A DNA stretch of 64,000 bases from CADEED01 sp043747835. GTDB taxonomy: Bacteria > Pseudomonadota > Gammaproteobacteria > Steroidobacterales > Steroidobacteraceae. The stretch covers positions 1 to 64,000 of the forward strand of contig JAYTOK010000032.1 of NCBI GenBank assembly GCA_043747835.1, written 5' to 3'. A program made the position numbers and the translations under genes. Below the pieces are notes generated by a model. It was not told the origin of the DNA. It was given only the letters and a program-made list of their open reading frames with translations, and did not search any database. Below, in pieces: positions 40,560 to 48,957 of the stretch (positions are counted from its first letter, which is position 1; every line of letters begins with the position of its first letter).

Positions 40560-42152
40560 TCAGGCCGCAAAATACCCCGCTAAATACTGTTCAAAACTCA
40601 TTCCATCCTTTGCTTCCACCGCTGCCTGCGCCTTAAGGGACTCTTCGGCGGCTGTGGCGAACTCGGCCTGGCGCTGGACGTTCGGCTGATACAACGCGAG
40701 GAAGTATTCCTTGTGAAGGCGTGACATCCGCAGGGCGAGATCGAAGAACGACTCGCCGGTGGATTCGAGTTCGCGAAGCATCCGCGCCGACGGCGTGCGG
40801 GAAACGTCCTCGACCTTTGCCGCCTGCACCGCGAGCGCGGCGGAATACGGTTTGGCCTGGTCCCCGGAATCGAAGATCTCCGCAATACCCTGCATGGAAT
40901 CGAGCAGCTCGCGCGCCCAGGTGAGCATGGGGACCGCGCGACCCCCACGCTGCAACGTCAGGCCCGGCTCACGACCGCGACGCGCGACGGTCACATGGTT
41001 CGCATCGAGCGCGTCGGATTCGCTCGACCCGAGTGGATCCGATTCCTTCATGAGGCACAGCGCGAGAAACATCTCCAGGAAGCGCAGCTTGTTCTGATTC
41101 ACGCCGACGGGATCGAATGCACTCACGTCGAGTGCGCGCACTTCGACGTACTCAACACCCGCGCGCAACAGCGCCTTCGTCGGCCGCTCGCCCGAACGCG
41201 CGACGCGCTTCGGGCGGATGAAGCTGTAGTACTCGTTCTCGATCTGCAGGATGTTGGCGTTGAGCTGGCGCCACTCGCCATCAACGTGCACGCCCAGCTT
41301 TTCGTACGGTTCGTGCGGCGTCGAGATCGCGCGCGACAGGTCGCGCACGTACTCGTCGAGGCTGTTCACCGAGACCGAGAGTCCGGCCTGGTTGCGGTTG
41401 CGGTAGCCGATGTCGCTCATGCGCAGACTCGTGGCGTACGGCTCGTAAGACGTGTCCTTCGAGAGCCGCGGCATCGTCACGCTGCGGCCGCGCAGGAAGG
41501 AATTGCAGACGACGGGCGAAACGCCGAATAGATAGAGCACGATCCAGCCGTGCCGGCGGTAGTTGCGCAGCAGGTGGAAGTAGCGGTCCGAGATGAACGG
41601 TTGGCCGCGCTCGCGCGACTGCATGAGCTCGGCCCACGGATCCCACATGGTCTTCGGGAAAGAGTAGTTGTAATGCACTCCCGAGATCGCCTGCATGACG
41701 CGGCCGTAGCGGTTGCCCAGACCGTTGCGATACACGGTCTTCATGCGACCGATGTTCGACGTGCCGAATTGCGCGATCGGGATGCTGGAGTCGCCATCGA
41801 GAATCGACGGCATCGATGTCGCCCAGAGCAATTCGTCGTCCATGTGCTGGTAGACGAACTGATGCAGGTCGGTGAGGTACTGCAGCAGCTCCCAGCTCGT
41901 CGTGAACGTCGGCGTGACGAGCTCGATGAGCGCCTCGGAATAATCGGTCGTGATGTTTTCGTTGGTGAGCGCGCTGCCGAGCGCGCGCGGGTGCGGCGTC
42001 TGCGCGATACGGCCATCGGGCGTGACCCGCAGCGACTCCTTCTCGAGGCCCTTGCGGCCGCCGCGAATGATGCTGGGCTCGCCGCTGTTGATCAGCGACG
42101 CCAGTGTTTGTTCGAACCGTCTGTCGATGGCGGCGCTCATGAGGGCCGGCAT
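40560..42152 (-). CDS. gshA: Glutamate-cysteine ligase
   Basis: 530 aa, the length of the gammaproteobacterial family 1 enzyme. Characteristic segments include RGGRKGLEKESLRVTPDGRI (metal and ATP binding), ITTDYSEALIELVTP, MKTVYRNGLGNRYGRVMQAI, SGVHYNYSF and GYRNRNQAGLSVSVNSLDEY. It catalyses the first, rate-limiting step of glutathione synthesis and thereby supports the two glyoxalase-type and thiol systems in this window. Starts at 42152 or five residues downstream are both possible. Stands alone on the minus strand between a small hypothetical gene and a START-like gene. Confidence 0.95.
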   Translation of the reverse strand: MPALMSAAIDRRFEQTLASLINSGEPSIIRGGRKGLEKESLRVTPDGRIAQTPHPRALGSALTNENITTDYSEALIELVTPTFTTSWELLQYLTDLHQFVYQHMDDELLWATSMPSILDGDSSIPIAQFGTSNIGRMKTVYRNGLGNRYGRVMQAISGVHYNYSFPKTMWDPWAELMQSRERGQPFISDRYFHLLRNYRRHGWIVLYLFGVSPVVCNSFLRGRSVTMPRLSKDTSYEPYATSLRMSDIGYRNRNQAGLSVSVNSLDEYVRDLSRAISTPHEPYEKLGVHVDGEWRQLNANILQIENEYYSFIRPKRVARSGERPTKALLRAGVEYVEVRALDVSAFDPVGVNQNKLRFLEMFLALCLMKESDPLGSSESDALDANHVTVARRGREPGLTLQRGGRAVPMLTWARELLDSMQGIAEIFDSGDQAKPYSAALAVQAAKVEDVSRTPSARMLRELESTGESFFDLALRMSRLHKEYFLALYQPNVQRQAEFATAAEESLKAQAAVEAKDGMSFEQYLAGYFAA

Positions 42153-42197
42153 CTTGCCGGTACCCCCGAGGGTTGTGCAATCCGCCTCTGGGGAGAG

Positions 42198-42821
42198 TCA
42201 GTGCGCCGGGGCGCTTTCCTTGTAGCGCCTTTCACAAAGCTGCCGCAGATCGTCGAGCATCTGCGGCAATTCACGCTTGTACGTGGTGCGGGCCAGCCAG
42301 TTCGGGATGAAGGCCGGCGGGTCGATCGCGGCCTGGTATTTGACGATCGTGCTCACGCCGTTGGGTGCGGCCTCGAATTCCCAGACGCCCTCGTTCTTCT
42401 TGAAATCGCCGCTGACCTGCCGAAAGGTGATGCGTTTCTCCGGCACGAACTCCGCGCGGAAGGTCCAGCGGATGCGCGGCGTATACCAGCCGAAATCGAT
42501 CTCGTGTTCGACGATGCCCCAGCTCGCGTCGGGGGCCGATTCGCGCACGCGGCAGGCCTTGAGGTGGGGCACGAACTCGAACGCATCGGTGCAGCGGGTC
42601 ATGGCGCGGTAAACCACCGCGGGCGGCGCGTCGATGAGCACCGCGGCGCGCACCGTTCCCCGGCGGTGGTTCGCGTCGAGCGTCGCACGCACCAGTACTT
42701 CACGCTTCGCGACGACGCGAGCTTCGGCGTCGGACAACGGGATTTCGCCCGCGTGCAGGCCGGCACCCAGGCCGAGCGCCACGCAGACAATCGCAATCCG
42801 TCGCTGTGCCGTCATGAGCAT
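42198..42821 (-). CDS. Exported SRPBCC/START-like protein
   Basis: 207 aa. The start at 42821 (or 42815) gives a signal peptide, TAQRRIAIVCVALGLGAGLH then AGE. The longer in-frame ATG at 42899 lacks that property and overlaps the upstream region. The body (AAVLIDAPPAVVYRAMTRCT then FEFVPHLKACRVRES, FRAEFVPEKRITFRQVSGDF) is the SRPBCC/polyketide-cyclase-like lipid-binding fold related to coenzyme Q-binding COQ10 proteins. Probably binds a hydrophobic molecule in the periplasm. Divergent from the DUF2845 gene; ends 45 nt upstream of gshA on the same strand. Confidence 0.75.
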   Translation of the reverse strand: MLMTAQRRIAIVCVALGLGAGLHAGEIPLSDAEARVVAKREVLVRATLDANHRRGTVRAAVLIDAPPAVVYRAMTRCTDAFEFVPHLKACRVRESAPDASWGIVEHEIDFGWYTPRIRWTFRAEFVPEKRITFRQVSGDFKKNEGVWEFEAAPNGVSTIVKYQAAIDPPAFIPNWLARTTYKRELPQMLDDLRQLCERRYKESAPAH

Positions 42822-42934
42822 GAGTGCCGCGCGTGGCCGGAAAAGTTCGCCGGCGATGATTATGGTGCAAACGCCGCGCCCGTCCGCGACATCGTTCATT
42901 GCCCGTTAAGGCGGATCGACTTAAGGTTCGGGCC

Positions 42935-43276
42935 ATGCGTCGCGCCGCGTACATCGTCGTTCTCGGGCTGCTCGCAGCATCGCCCGCGTTCGCGGCGTTC
43001 CGCTGCGGAGCCAAGCTCGTGAGCGAAGGCGACACGCGTTCCGAAGTCGCGGCGAAGTGCGGCGAGCCGGACGATGTCGTCAATCAGAGCAGCGTGTTCC
43101 GCCGGCCCGTGATCTGGACGCGCGGTCGCCCCTATTACATCGGCGAGGACTTCATCGAGGTGCCGGTGGAGAACTGGATCTACAACCTCGGACCTAACAA
43201 GCTGATGCGCAAGCTCAGGTTCGAGGGCGGGATGCTCGCGGAGATCGAGACGCTGGGGTACGGGTACAACAAGTAG
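42935..43276 (+). CDS. DUF2845-family exported protein
   Basis: 113 aa with a signal peptide (MRRAAYIVVLGLLAASPAFA). The mature part FRCGAKLVSEGDTRSEVAAK then CGEP matches DUF2845, which carries a conserved RCGxxLVxxGD...KCGEP motif. Two cysteines could form a disulfide. Small periplasmic protein of unknown role. ATG 42935 chosen because it starts the signal peptide. Its TAG stop lies 1 nt before the structured inverted-repeat element at 43278. Confidence 0.78.
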   Translation: MRRAAYIVVLGLLAASPAFAAFRCGAKLVSEGDTRSEVAAKCGEPDDVVNQSSVFRRPVIWTRGRPYYIGEDFIEVPVENWIYNLGPNKLMRKLRFEGGMLAEIETLGYGYNK

Positions 43277-43277
43277 T

Positions 43278-43584
43278 GGCGACGGATTTCTTCAACGGCG
43301 GAGATGTGCGCGCTGCTTTCGCGAGTCGCGCCCGCTCCCGTTCGAATCCTTTCGGGACCCTCAGGGAGATCGCGCTTCAGAAAATGGAGGACCATTTTCT
43401 GGCGTTCGCTCGTCGTCGCTACGCGCCTTCCTGGCTCTGAAAGGTCGCACTAGACAGGCACCACCACGGCGCTGACGCTCCTCCTCACCGATCTCCATTC
43501 GGGTCCCGAAAGGATTCGAACGGGAGCTGCCTCACGCTGGCGAAAGCAGCGCGCACATCTCCGCCGTTGAAGAAATCCGTCGCC
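43278..43584 (-). repeat. Structured inverted-repeat element, copy 1
   Basis: Fills the whole gap between two convergent stop codons with 1 nt to spare on each side. The outer arms, 43278-43360 and 43501-43584, pair over 45 bp and then 26 bp, separated by a 12/13-nt internal loop. The core 43361-43500, read on the minus strand, has an inner stem GGAGATCG/CGATCTCC (plus-strand 43365-43372 and 43489-43496), GCGCC-N5-GGTGC, GCCTGTCTAGTGC (43459-43447), a 27-nt block (43427-43401) and the hairpin CAGAAAATGG-TCCT-CCATTTTCTG (43401-43378). The core blocks recur at 56083-56230, where arms and hairpin have different but again complementary sequences. No convincing open reading frame. Confidence 0.85.
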
Positions 43585-43585
43585 T

Positions 43586-45367
43586 CTATTTGATCTTTCG
43601 TGGCTCGCGCTTGGCCTCTATCCACCGGTCGATCTTCGTCGCGAGCACATCCATCGGCAGCGCGCCGTCGCGCAACACCTGGCTGTGAAACTCGCGCACG
43701 TCGAACGCGCGGCCGAGCTCGCGCTCCGCTTTCGCGCGCAACGCGCTGATGTGGATCTGGCCCAGCTTATAACCGAGCGCTTGCCCCGGCATCACCATGT
43801 ACCGCTCGACTTCCGCGGTCACGTCGCTCTCCGCCATCGACGAGTTGTCGAGCATGTACCGGATCGAGCGCTCGCGCGTCCATCCCTTCGCGTGCAGTCC
43901 CGTATCCACGACGAGCCGCATCGCGCGCAGCATCTCGTCCGACAGCCGTCCGTACCATTGGTACGGGTCCGTGAACACGCCTAACTCCTTGCCGATCGAC
44001 TCCGCGTAGAGCGCCCATCCCTCGACGTACGAGGTATAGCCGTTGAAGCGGCGAAAGCGCGGCAGATCCGTGAGCTCCTGCTGGATCGAAATCTGGAAAT
44101 GGTGGCCCGGCGCCGCTTCGTGCAACGACAGCGTTTCGATGCCGAATTTCGGCTGCGCCTTCAGATTGAAGGTGTTGATGTAGAAAATACCGGGGCGCGA
44201 ACCGTCGGCCGAAGGCGATTGATAGGACGCGCCGGCCGACGACGCCGCGCGAAACGGCTCGACGGCGCGGATTTCGTAATCGGCTTTCGGGAAATCGGAG
44301 AACAGCTTCGGCAGCAACGCATCGATGTGCCGCTTCGCGTCGCGATACGCCTCGAGCAGATCGCCTTCGTTCGTGAAATAGAACTGCGGGTCTTCCTCGA
44401 GGAACTTGAAGAACGCCTCGAGATCGCCCTTGACCCCGACCTTTTCCTTCACCGCCAGCATCTCGCCACGAATGCGCGCGACTTCCGCGAGCCCGAGCTC
44501 GTGAATCTCGTCCGCCGGGCGGTCCATCGTCGTCGACTTCTCGATGCGCCAGCGATACCACGCCTGCCCGTCCGCGAGCGCGGACCAGCCGACCGTCGTG
44601 CGCGCCGCGGGTAGATAGTCAAGCTCGACGAAGTCCGCGAGGCGCGCGTAAGCCGGCAGGACTTCCTGGCGCAGTGCCACTGCGTATTCCGCCGCGATTC
44701 GCTTCTGGTCCGCGTCGGAGATGCTCTTCGGCATCCGGTCGAGCGGTCCCCAGAAGATGTTGTCGCGCAGCGTCGGGGTCAGCAGCTCGCGCAACTGCGG
44801 CACGGTCTTCGCCATCGACGCACGCGGCACGGTGATGCCGCGCGCCATGCCTTCGCGCATCAGCGCGATCGCGCCGTCGACCCAGCGCGGGAACTGGCGC
44901 AGACGTACGAGGAAGCGGTCGTAGTCCTTAACGGTCGCAAACGGCTGCGGGCCGCTGCCCGAGCCGTACACCGCCAGATCCATCGGCAACCCGCCCATCT
45001 GGTTGAACGGCATCAGCTCTTCGGGAAATTTCTGGCTTTCGAGCGCGAGCTCGCATTCGCTTGTAAAAATTTCATACGTGAGGCGCGCCGCGGGAGAAAG
45101 CTGAGTCGGATCGATGAGGCGTGCGCGGTCGAGGAAGGCGCGCTCGATCGCGAGCTCCTTCTCGCGAAAACCCGGCGTCGTCGATTCGTCGAGCCGGTCG
45201 TCGTAGCGTGAGTCGCCGATCGCCGTGGCGGACATCGGGGCGAGCTCGAGCTGTCGTTCGAAATGCTCCTCGACCAGCGCGGTGAGGTTCGAATCCGGCG
45301 AGGTCGACGGCGGACCGGACGCGCAGGCTCCGAGAACCAACAGCAGCGGAAGTGCCAGTTTTTTCAT
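43586..45367 (-). CDS. DUF885-family metallopeptidase-like lipoprotein
   Basis: 593 aa. The lipoprotein signal MKKLALPLLLVLGAC has the modified Cys at residue 15. The body is DUF885: LHEAAPGHHFQISIQQELTD holds the HExxPGHH zinc-binding signature, preceded by FYINTFNLKAQPKFGIET and followed by YTSYVEGWALYAESIGKELG. The C-terminus (KLGQIHISALRAKAERELG) is also family-typical. Members are predicted membrane-attached peptidases for dipeptides or tripeptides; substrate unverified. The gene ends 1 nt from the structured element at 43278-43584 and starts 90 nt from the divergent thiolase gene. Confidence 0.9.
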   Translation of the reverse strand: MKKLALPLLLVLGACASGPPSTSPDSNLTALVEEHFERQLELAPMSATAIGDSRYDDRLDESTTPGFREKELAIERAFLDRARLIDPTQLSPAARLTYEIFTSECELALESQKFPEELMPFNQMGGLPMDLAVYGSGSGPQPFATVKDYDRFLVRLRQFPRWVDGAIALMREGMARGITVPRASMAKTVPQLRELLTPTLRDNIFWGPLDRMPKSISDADQKRIAAEYAVALRQEVLPAYARLADFVELDYLPAARTTVGWSALADGQAWYRWRIEKSTTMDRPADEIHELGLAEVARIRGEMLAVKEKVGVKGDLEAFFKFLEEDPQFYFTNEGDLLEAYRDAKRHIDALLPKLFSDFPKADYEIRAVEPFRAASSAGASYQSPSADGSRPGIFYINTFNLKAQPKFGIETLSLHEAAPGHHFQISIQQELTDLPRFRRFNGYTSYVEGWALYAESIGKELGVFTDPYQWYGRLSDEMLRAMRLVVDTGLHAKGWTRERSIRYMLDNSSMAESDVTAEVERYMVMPGQALGYKLGQIHISALRAKAERELGRAFDVREFHSQVLRDGALPMDVLATKIDRWIEAKREPRKIK

Positions 45368-45457
45368 GGCCCGATGGTAGGCCTCCCGGGCGCCTTTTGG
45401 GAGTTGGCCGGGCGCGTGGCATCCTAGCCGCGTTCCTCACTCCGCCCCGGAGCTCCC

Positions 45458-46756
45458 ATGCTAGTTGGATCCCAGGTTCGCAGAGTCGCCGTCGTCGGCG
45501 GCATGCGCATTCCCTTCGCTCGCGGCCATGGCGCGTACGCGAAGGTCGGCAACCAGGACATGTTCACGACTGTGCTGCAGGCACTGGTCGCGAAGCATCG
45601 TATCGCGGGCGAGCGGCTCGGCGACGTGACCGCCGGCGCGGTGCTCAAGCACTCGAAGGATTTCAACCTCGTGCGCGAGTGCGTGTTGTCGTCCGGCCTC
45701 GATCCGTCGACACCAGGCGTCGATCTGCAGCGCGCGTGCGGCACCGGTCTCGACGCCGCGATCGTGATCGCGATGAAGATCGCGCTCGGGCAGATGGATT
45801 CCGGCATCGCCGGCGGCTTCGACACCGTCAGCGATCCGCCCATCGTCTATCCGCGCTCCTATCAACAACTGCTCTTGCGGGCCTATCGCGGCAAGACGTT
45901 CGGCCAGCGCGTCGGCCCGTTTTTCGGCGTCCGGCCGAAGCACTTCAAGCCAGTGATGCCGGGCGTGCTCGAGCCGCGCACGGGGCTGTCGATGGGCGAA
46001 CACTGCGAGCAAATGGCGAAGACCTGGAAGATTTCGCGCGCGGACCAGGATGCTCTCGCGAGTCTCAGCCACATGAACGCGGGCGCCGCCTGGAAGCGCG
46101 GCTTCTTCGGCGATCTGGTCGTGCCCGAGTACCAGGGCCTGAAGATGGACAACAACGTACGTGCCGACAGCACGGTCGAGAAGTTAGGCGCGTTGAAGCC
46201 CGCGTTCGACCGGCGCAGTGGACAAGGCACGCTGACGGCGGGAAATTCCACGCCGCTCACCGACGGTGCATCGGCGGTGCTGCTCGCGAGCGAGGAATGG
46301 GCGCGTGCGCGCAACCTGCCGATCCTCGCGTACTTCACGTTCAGCAAGCAGTGGGCGGTGGATTACGTCGGCGGCAAGGAAGGCCTGCTGATGGCGCCCG
46401 CGTACGCGGTGCCTGCGATGCTCGAGGATGCGGGACTCACGTTGCAGGACTTCGATTTTTACGAGATTCACGAAGCGTTCGCGGCGCAGGTGCTGTGCAC
46501 GCTCAAGGCGTGGGAATCGCCTGACTACTGCAAGGAACGCCTCGGCCTCGGCCGGGCGTTGGGAACGATCGATCGATCGAAGCTCAACGTGAACGGTTCG
46601 AGCGTGGCGATCGGACATCCGTTCGCGGCCACCGGGACGCGCATCGTGGCGACGCTCGCCAAGATGCTGTCGGAATCGGCGACGGCGAAGCGCGGGCTGA
46701 TCTCCGTGTGCACCGCGGGCGGTATGGGAGTCGTGGCGATCCTCGAAAAGGCCTGA
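45458..46756 (+). CDS. Acetyl-CoA acetyltransferase / 3-ketoacyl-CoA thiolase
   Basis: 432 aa thiolase. Acyl-accepting Cys94 is in DLQRACGTGLDA, the catalytic His regions are YEIHEAFAAQ and AIGHPFAATGTR, and the second Cys is in CTAGGMGVV. The length and insertions resemble FadI-type enzymes of the trifunctional beta-oxidation complex, though no FadJ partner is adjacent. Degrades 3-ketoacyl-CoA or condenses acetyl-CoA. GGAG site precedes ATG 45458. The TGA stop abuts a REP-like fragment (GGAGCCGACCCC) at 46757. Confidence 0.92.
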   Translation: MLVGSQVRRVAVVGGMRIPFARGHGAYAKVGNQDMFTTVLQALVAKHRIAGERLGDVTAGAVLKHSKDFNLVRECVLSSGLDPSTPGVDLQRACGTGLDAAIVIAMKIALGQMDSGIAGGFDTVSDPPIVYPRSYQQLLLRAYRGKTFGQRVGPFFGVRPKHFKPVMPGVLEPRTGLSMGEHCEQMAKTWKISRADQDALASLSHMNAGAAWKRGFFGDLVVPEYQGLKMDNNVRADSTVEKLGALKPAFDRRSGQGTLTAGNSTPLTDGASAVLLASEEWARARNLPILAYFTFSKQWAVDYVGGKEGLLMAPAYAVPAMLEDAGLTLQDFDFYEIHEAFAAQVLCTLKAWESPDYCKERLGLGRALGTIDRSKLNVNGSSVAIGHPFAATGTRIVATLAKMLSESATAKRGLISVCTAGGMGVVAILEKA

Positions 46757-46773
46757 TCGGAGCCGACCCCCTT
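46757..46773. repeat. REP-like half element abutting the thiolase stop codon
   Basis: TCGGAGCCGACCCCCTT starts directly after the TGA (46754-46756). Its GAGCCGACCCC core is the reverse complement of GGGGTCGGCTC at 14426-14436, next to another stop codon. No second arm is present here. Confidence 0.5.
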
Positions 46774-46780
46774 CCCATTG

Positions 46781-46794
46781 GTTTCAGTTGAAAC
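46781..46794. promoter_or_regulatory. Palindromic operator upstream of hmgA
   Basis: GTTTCA-GT-TGAAAC, perfect 6-bp arms in an AT-rich context, 31 nt before the hmgA start. It is a candidate for a MarR- or IclR-type regulator of homogentisate catabolism; no such regulator gene is in the window. Confidence 0.5.
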
Positions 46795-46824
46795 TAAATT
46801 GGTCGCCCATTCGCGAGGTGGCCA

Positions 46825-47949
46825 ATGAAGCGCTACATCCACTTTCCCAAAGTCGAAGGCCAGTCCTCGCGGCAGGCGCACGCCGATCTGCCCGCCGGCA
46901 CTTACGAGCGTGAGATCAGCAAGGACGGGTTCTTCGGCCCCGCGGCGCACCTCTATCACCGCCACCCGCCCACGAGTTGGGTGAACTTCGAAGGCCCGCT
47001 GCGCCCCCATGCCTTCGACTGCGCGAAGCTCGAGCGAGCGCAGCCCTCGCCGTGGGACGCGCCGGAGCTGTTGTGGAACGCTTCCGCGCGCGTCCGCTTC
47101 TGGCGCTGCGAGTCGAAGATGCCGGCGCTCGCACGCAATGCCGACGGCGACGAACTCATGTTCGTGCACGCGGGCAACGGCGAGTTCTTCTGCGACTACG
47201 GCCACCTCTCCTTCGCGGCCGGCGACTACATCCTGATTCCCCGCGGCACGATGTGGCGTGTCGAGTGCACGGCACCCCTGGCCGCGCTGCTCATCGAAGC
47301 GACCAACAACTCGCTGCGGCTGCCCGACAAGGGACTCGTCGGCCCGCACGCGATCTTCGACGCGGCCATGCTCGACACACCGCGCATCGACGATGCCTTC
47401 AGGGAACAGCAGGACGGCGAGTGGCGCGTGTCGATCAAGCGGCGCAATGCGATCTCGACCGTCACGTATGCCTTCAACCCGCTGGATGCGGTGGGCTGGC
47501 ACGGCGACCTGTCCGTCGTGCGCATCAACGTGCGCGACCTGCGGCCGCTCATGAGCCACCGCTATCACCTGCCGCCATCCGCGCACACGACTTTCCTCGC
47601 GGATCGCTTCGTCGTCTGCACGTTCGTGCCGCGCCCGCTCGAAACGGATCCCGGAGCGATGAAGGTGCCGTTCTTCCACAACAACGACGACTACGACGAA
47701 GTGATCTTCTACCACGCGGGCAACTTCTTCAGCCGCGACAACATCCACCCCGGCATGATCACGATGCATCCCGGCGGCTTCACGCACGGCCCGCACCCGA
47801 AAGCGCTGCAGAACGTGTTCGAACCGAAGAAGCCGGCGACGGATGAATACGCGGTGATGATCGACACGCGCGATGCACTCGAAATCGCGCCCGCCGCTGC
47901 CGGCATCGAATGGCCGGGCTATGTCGACAGCTGGAAGGGCGCGACATGA
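46825..47949 (+). CDS. hmgA: Homogentisate 1,2-dioxygenase
   Basis: 374 aa, in the size range of the shorter bacterial homogentisate dioxygenases. The iron-binding region is visible: FFHNNDDYDEVIFYHAGNFF and HPGMITMHPGGFTHGPHPKA contain the expected Glu and His ligands. The N-terminal cupin-like part has YHRHPPTSWVNFEGPLRPHA. It opens the ring of homogentisate to maleylacetoacetate in tyrosine and phenylalanine catabolism. Starts after GAGGTGG, ends with a 4-nt overlap (ATGA) with the fumarylacetoacetate hydrolase gene. Maleylacetoacetate isomerase is not in the window. Confidence 0.93.
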   Translation: MKRYIHFPKVEGQSSRQAHADLPAGTYEREISKDGFFGPAAHLYHRHPPTSWVNFEGPLRPHAFDCAKLERAQPSPWDAPELLWNASARVRFWRCESKMPALARNADGDELMFVHAGNGEFFCDYGHLSFAAGDYILIPRGTMWRVECTAPLAALLIEATNNSLRLPDKGLVGPHAIFDAAMLDTPRIDDAFREQQDGEWRVSIKRRNAISTVTYAFNPLDAVGWHGDLSVVRINVRDLRPLMSHRYHLPPSAHTTFLADRFVVCTFVPRPLETDPGAMKVPFFHNNDDYDEVIFYHAGNFFSRDNIHPGMITMHPGGFTHGPHPKALQNVFEPKKPATDEYAVMIDTRDALEIAPAAAGIEWPGYVDSWKGAT

Positions 47950-48929
47950 AACTGGCGACACTGAGACAAGGCGGCCGCGACGGCCAGCTCGCGATCGTGA
48001 GCCGCGATCTCTCGCAATGTGAGCTCGTGCCCGACATCGCGCCGACGTTGCAGGCCGCGCTCGACGACTGGGATCGCATCTCACCGAAGCTCGCCGAGCG
48101 TGCCGCCGCGCTCGAACGCGGCTCGCAGGCGGGGCACCCGATGCCCTTCGATCCCGTGAAATGCATGGCGCCGCTGCCGCGCGCCTACCACTGGGTTGAC
48201 GGCAGCGCATACGTCAATCACGTCGAGCTCGTGCGCAAGGCGCGCAAGGCCGAGATGCCCGAATCGTTCTGGACGGATCCGCTGGTCTATCAGGGCGGGT
48301 CGGACGACTTGTTAGGTGCGCGCGACGAGGTGCCGTTCGGCGAAGAGGCCTGGGGCATCGATCTCGAGGCCGAGATCGCCGTGATCGTCGACGACGTCGC
48401 GATGGGAACGAATGCGTTCGACGCGGGTGAGCACATCAAGCTGCTCGCGCTGGTCAACGATTGGTCATTGCGCAACCTCATCCCCGGTGAGGTCGCGAAG
48501 GGATTCGGGTTCTACCAATCGAAGCCCTCGACCTCGTTCTCGCCCGTCGTCGTGACCCCAGACGAGCTGGGCCCGGCCTGGCGCGACAGCAAGGTCCATC
48601 TACCGCTCGTGAGCCGCATCAATGGCGAACACTTCGGCCAGCCGGATGCGGGCACGGATATGACGTTCAACTTCGCGCAGCTCATCGCGCACGTGACGAA
48701 GACGCGGCGATTGCGCGCCGGCGCGATCGTGGGGTCGGGGACCGTGTCCAACTACGACCGCAGCCGTGGCGCGAGCTGCCTCGCCGAGAAGCGCATGCTG
48801 GAACAGATCGAGAGCGGCGCGGCGCGCACGCCGTTCCTGAAGTTCGGCGATCGCGTGACGATCGAGATGCTCGACGCGGAGGGGCGCAGCGTCTTCGGGG
48901 CTATCGATAACCGGGTGGTTCGGAGCTAG
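47946..48929 (+). CDS. Fumarylacetoacetate hydrolase-family protein
   Basis: 327 aa. Starts MKLATLRQGGRDGQLAIVSR, and the catalytic FAH domain has the metal ligands in GIDLEAEIAVIVDDVAMG and DWSLRNLIPGEVAKGFGFYQ, followed by PSTSFSPVVVTPDELG and GSGTVSNYDRSRG. This is the bacterial type-2 FAH form usual next to hmgA. It hydrolyses fumarylacetoacetate to fumarate and acetoacetate, the last step of the homogentisate route. ATG 47946 overlaps the hmgA stop, indicating coupling. A REP-like repeat follows 1 nt after the stop. Confidence 0.9.
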   Translation: MKLATLRQGGRDGQLAIVSRDLSQCELVPDIAPTLQAALDDWDRISPKLAERAAALERGSQAGHPMPFDPVKCMAPLPRAYHWVDGSAYVNHVELVRKARKAEMPESFWTDPLVYQGGSDDLLGARDEVPFGEEAWGIDLEAEIAVIVDDVAMGTNAFDAGEHIKLLALVNDWSLRNLIPGEVAKGFGFYQSKPSTSFSPVVVTPDELGPAWRDSKVHLPLVSRINGEHFGQPDAGTDMTFNFAQLIAHVTKTRRLRAGAIVGSGTVSNYDRSRGASCLAEKRMLEQIESGAARTPFLKFGDRVTIEMLDAEGRSVFGAIDNRVVRS

Positions 48930-48930
48930 A

Positions 48931-48957
48931 GGAAATTAGGGCCTGACCCCAATTTCC
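48931..48957. repeat. REP-like repeat arm forming the ybaK 3' end
   Basis: 26 bases (48932-48957) are identical to 14499-14524, the right arm of the hairpin in the patatin gene. It contains TTAGGGCCTGACCCC. It encodes the last seven residues and stop of the minus-strand ybaK-like gene and fills the space to the FAH stop codon. Confidence 0.88.

Noticed and set aside
43335..43360. tRNA-like TTCGAATCC (T-arm motif) in the arm of structured element copy 1
   Set aside because: There is no acceptor stem, anticodon arm or CCA; the motif is part of the 26-bp arm that pairs with 43501-43526, and copy 2 lacks it.
43180..43395. Short reading frames running across the structured elements (also 55890-56279)
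   Set aside because: They share peptide fragments only because the DNA core is shared, have no start signals, and lie on structured non-coding sequence.
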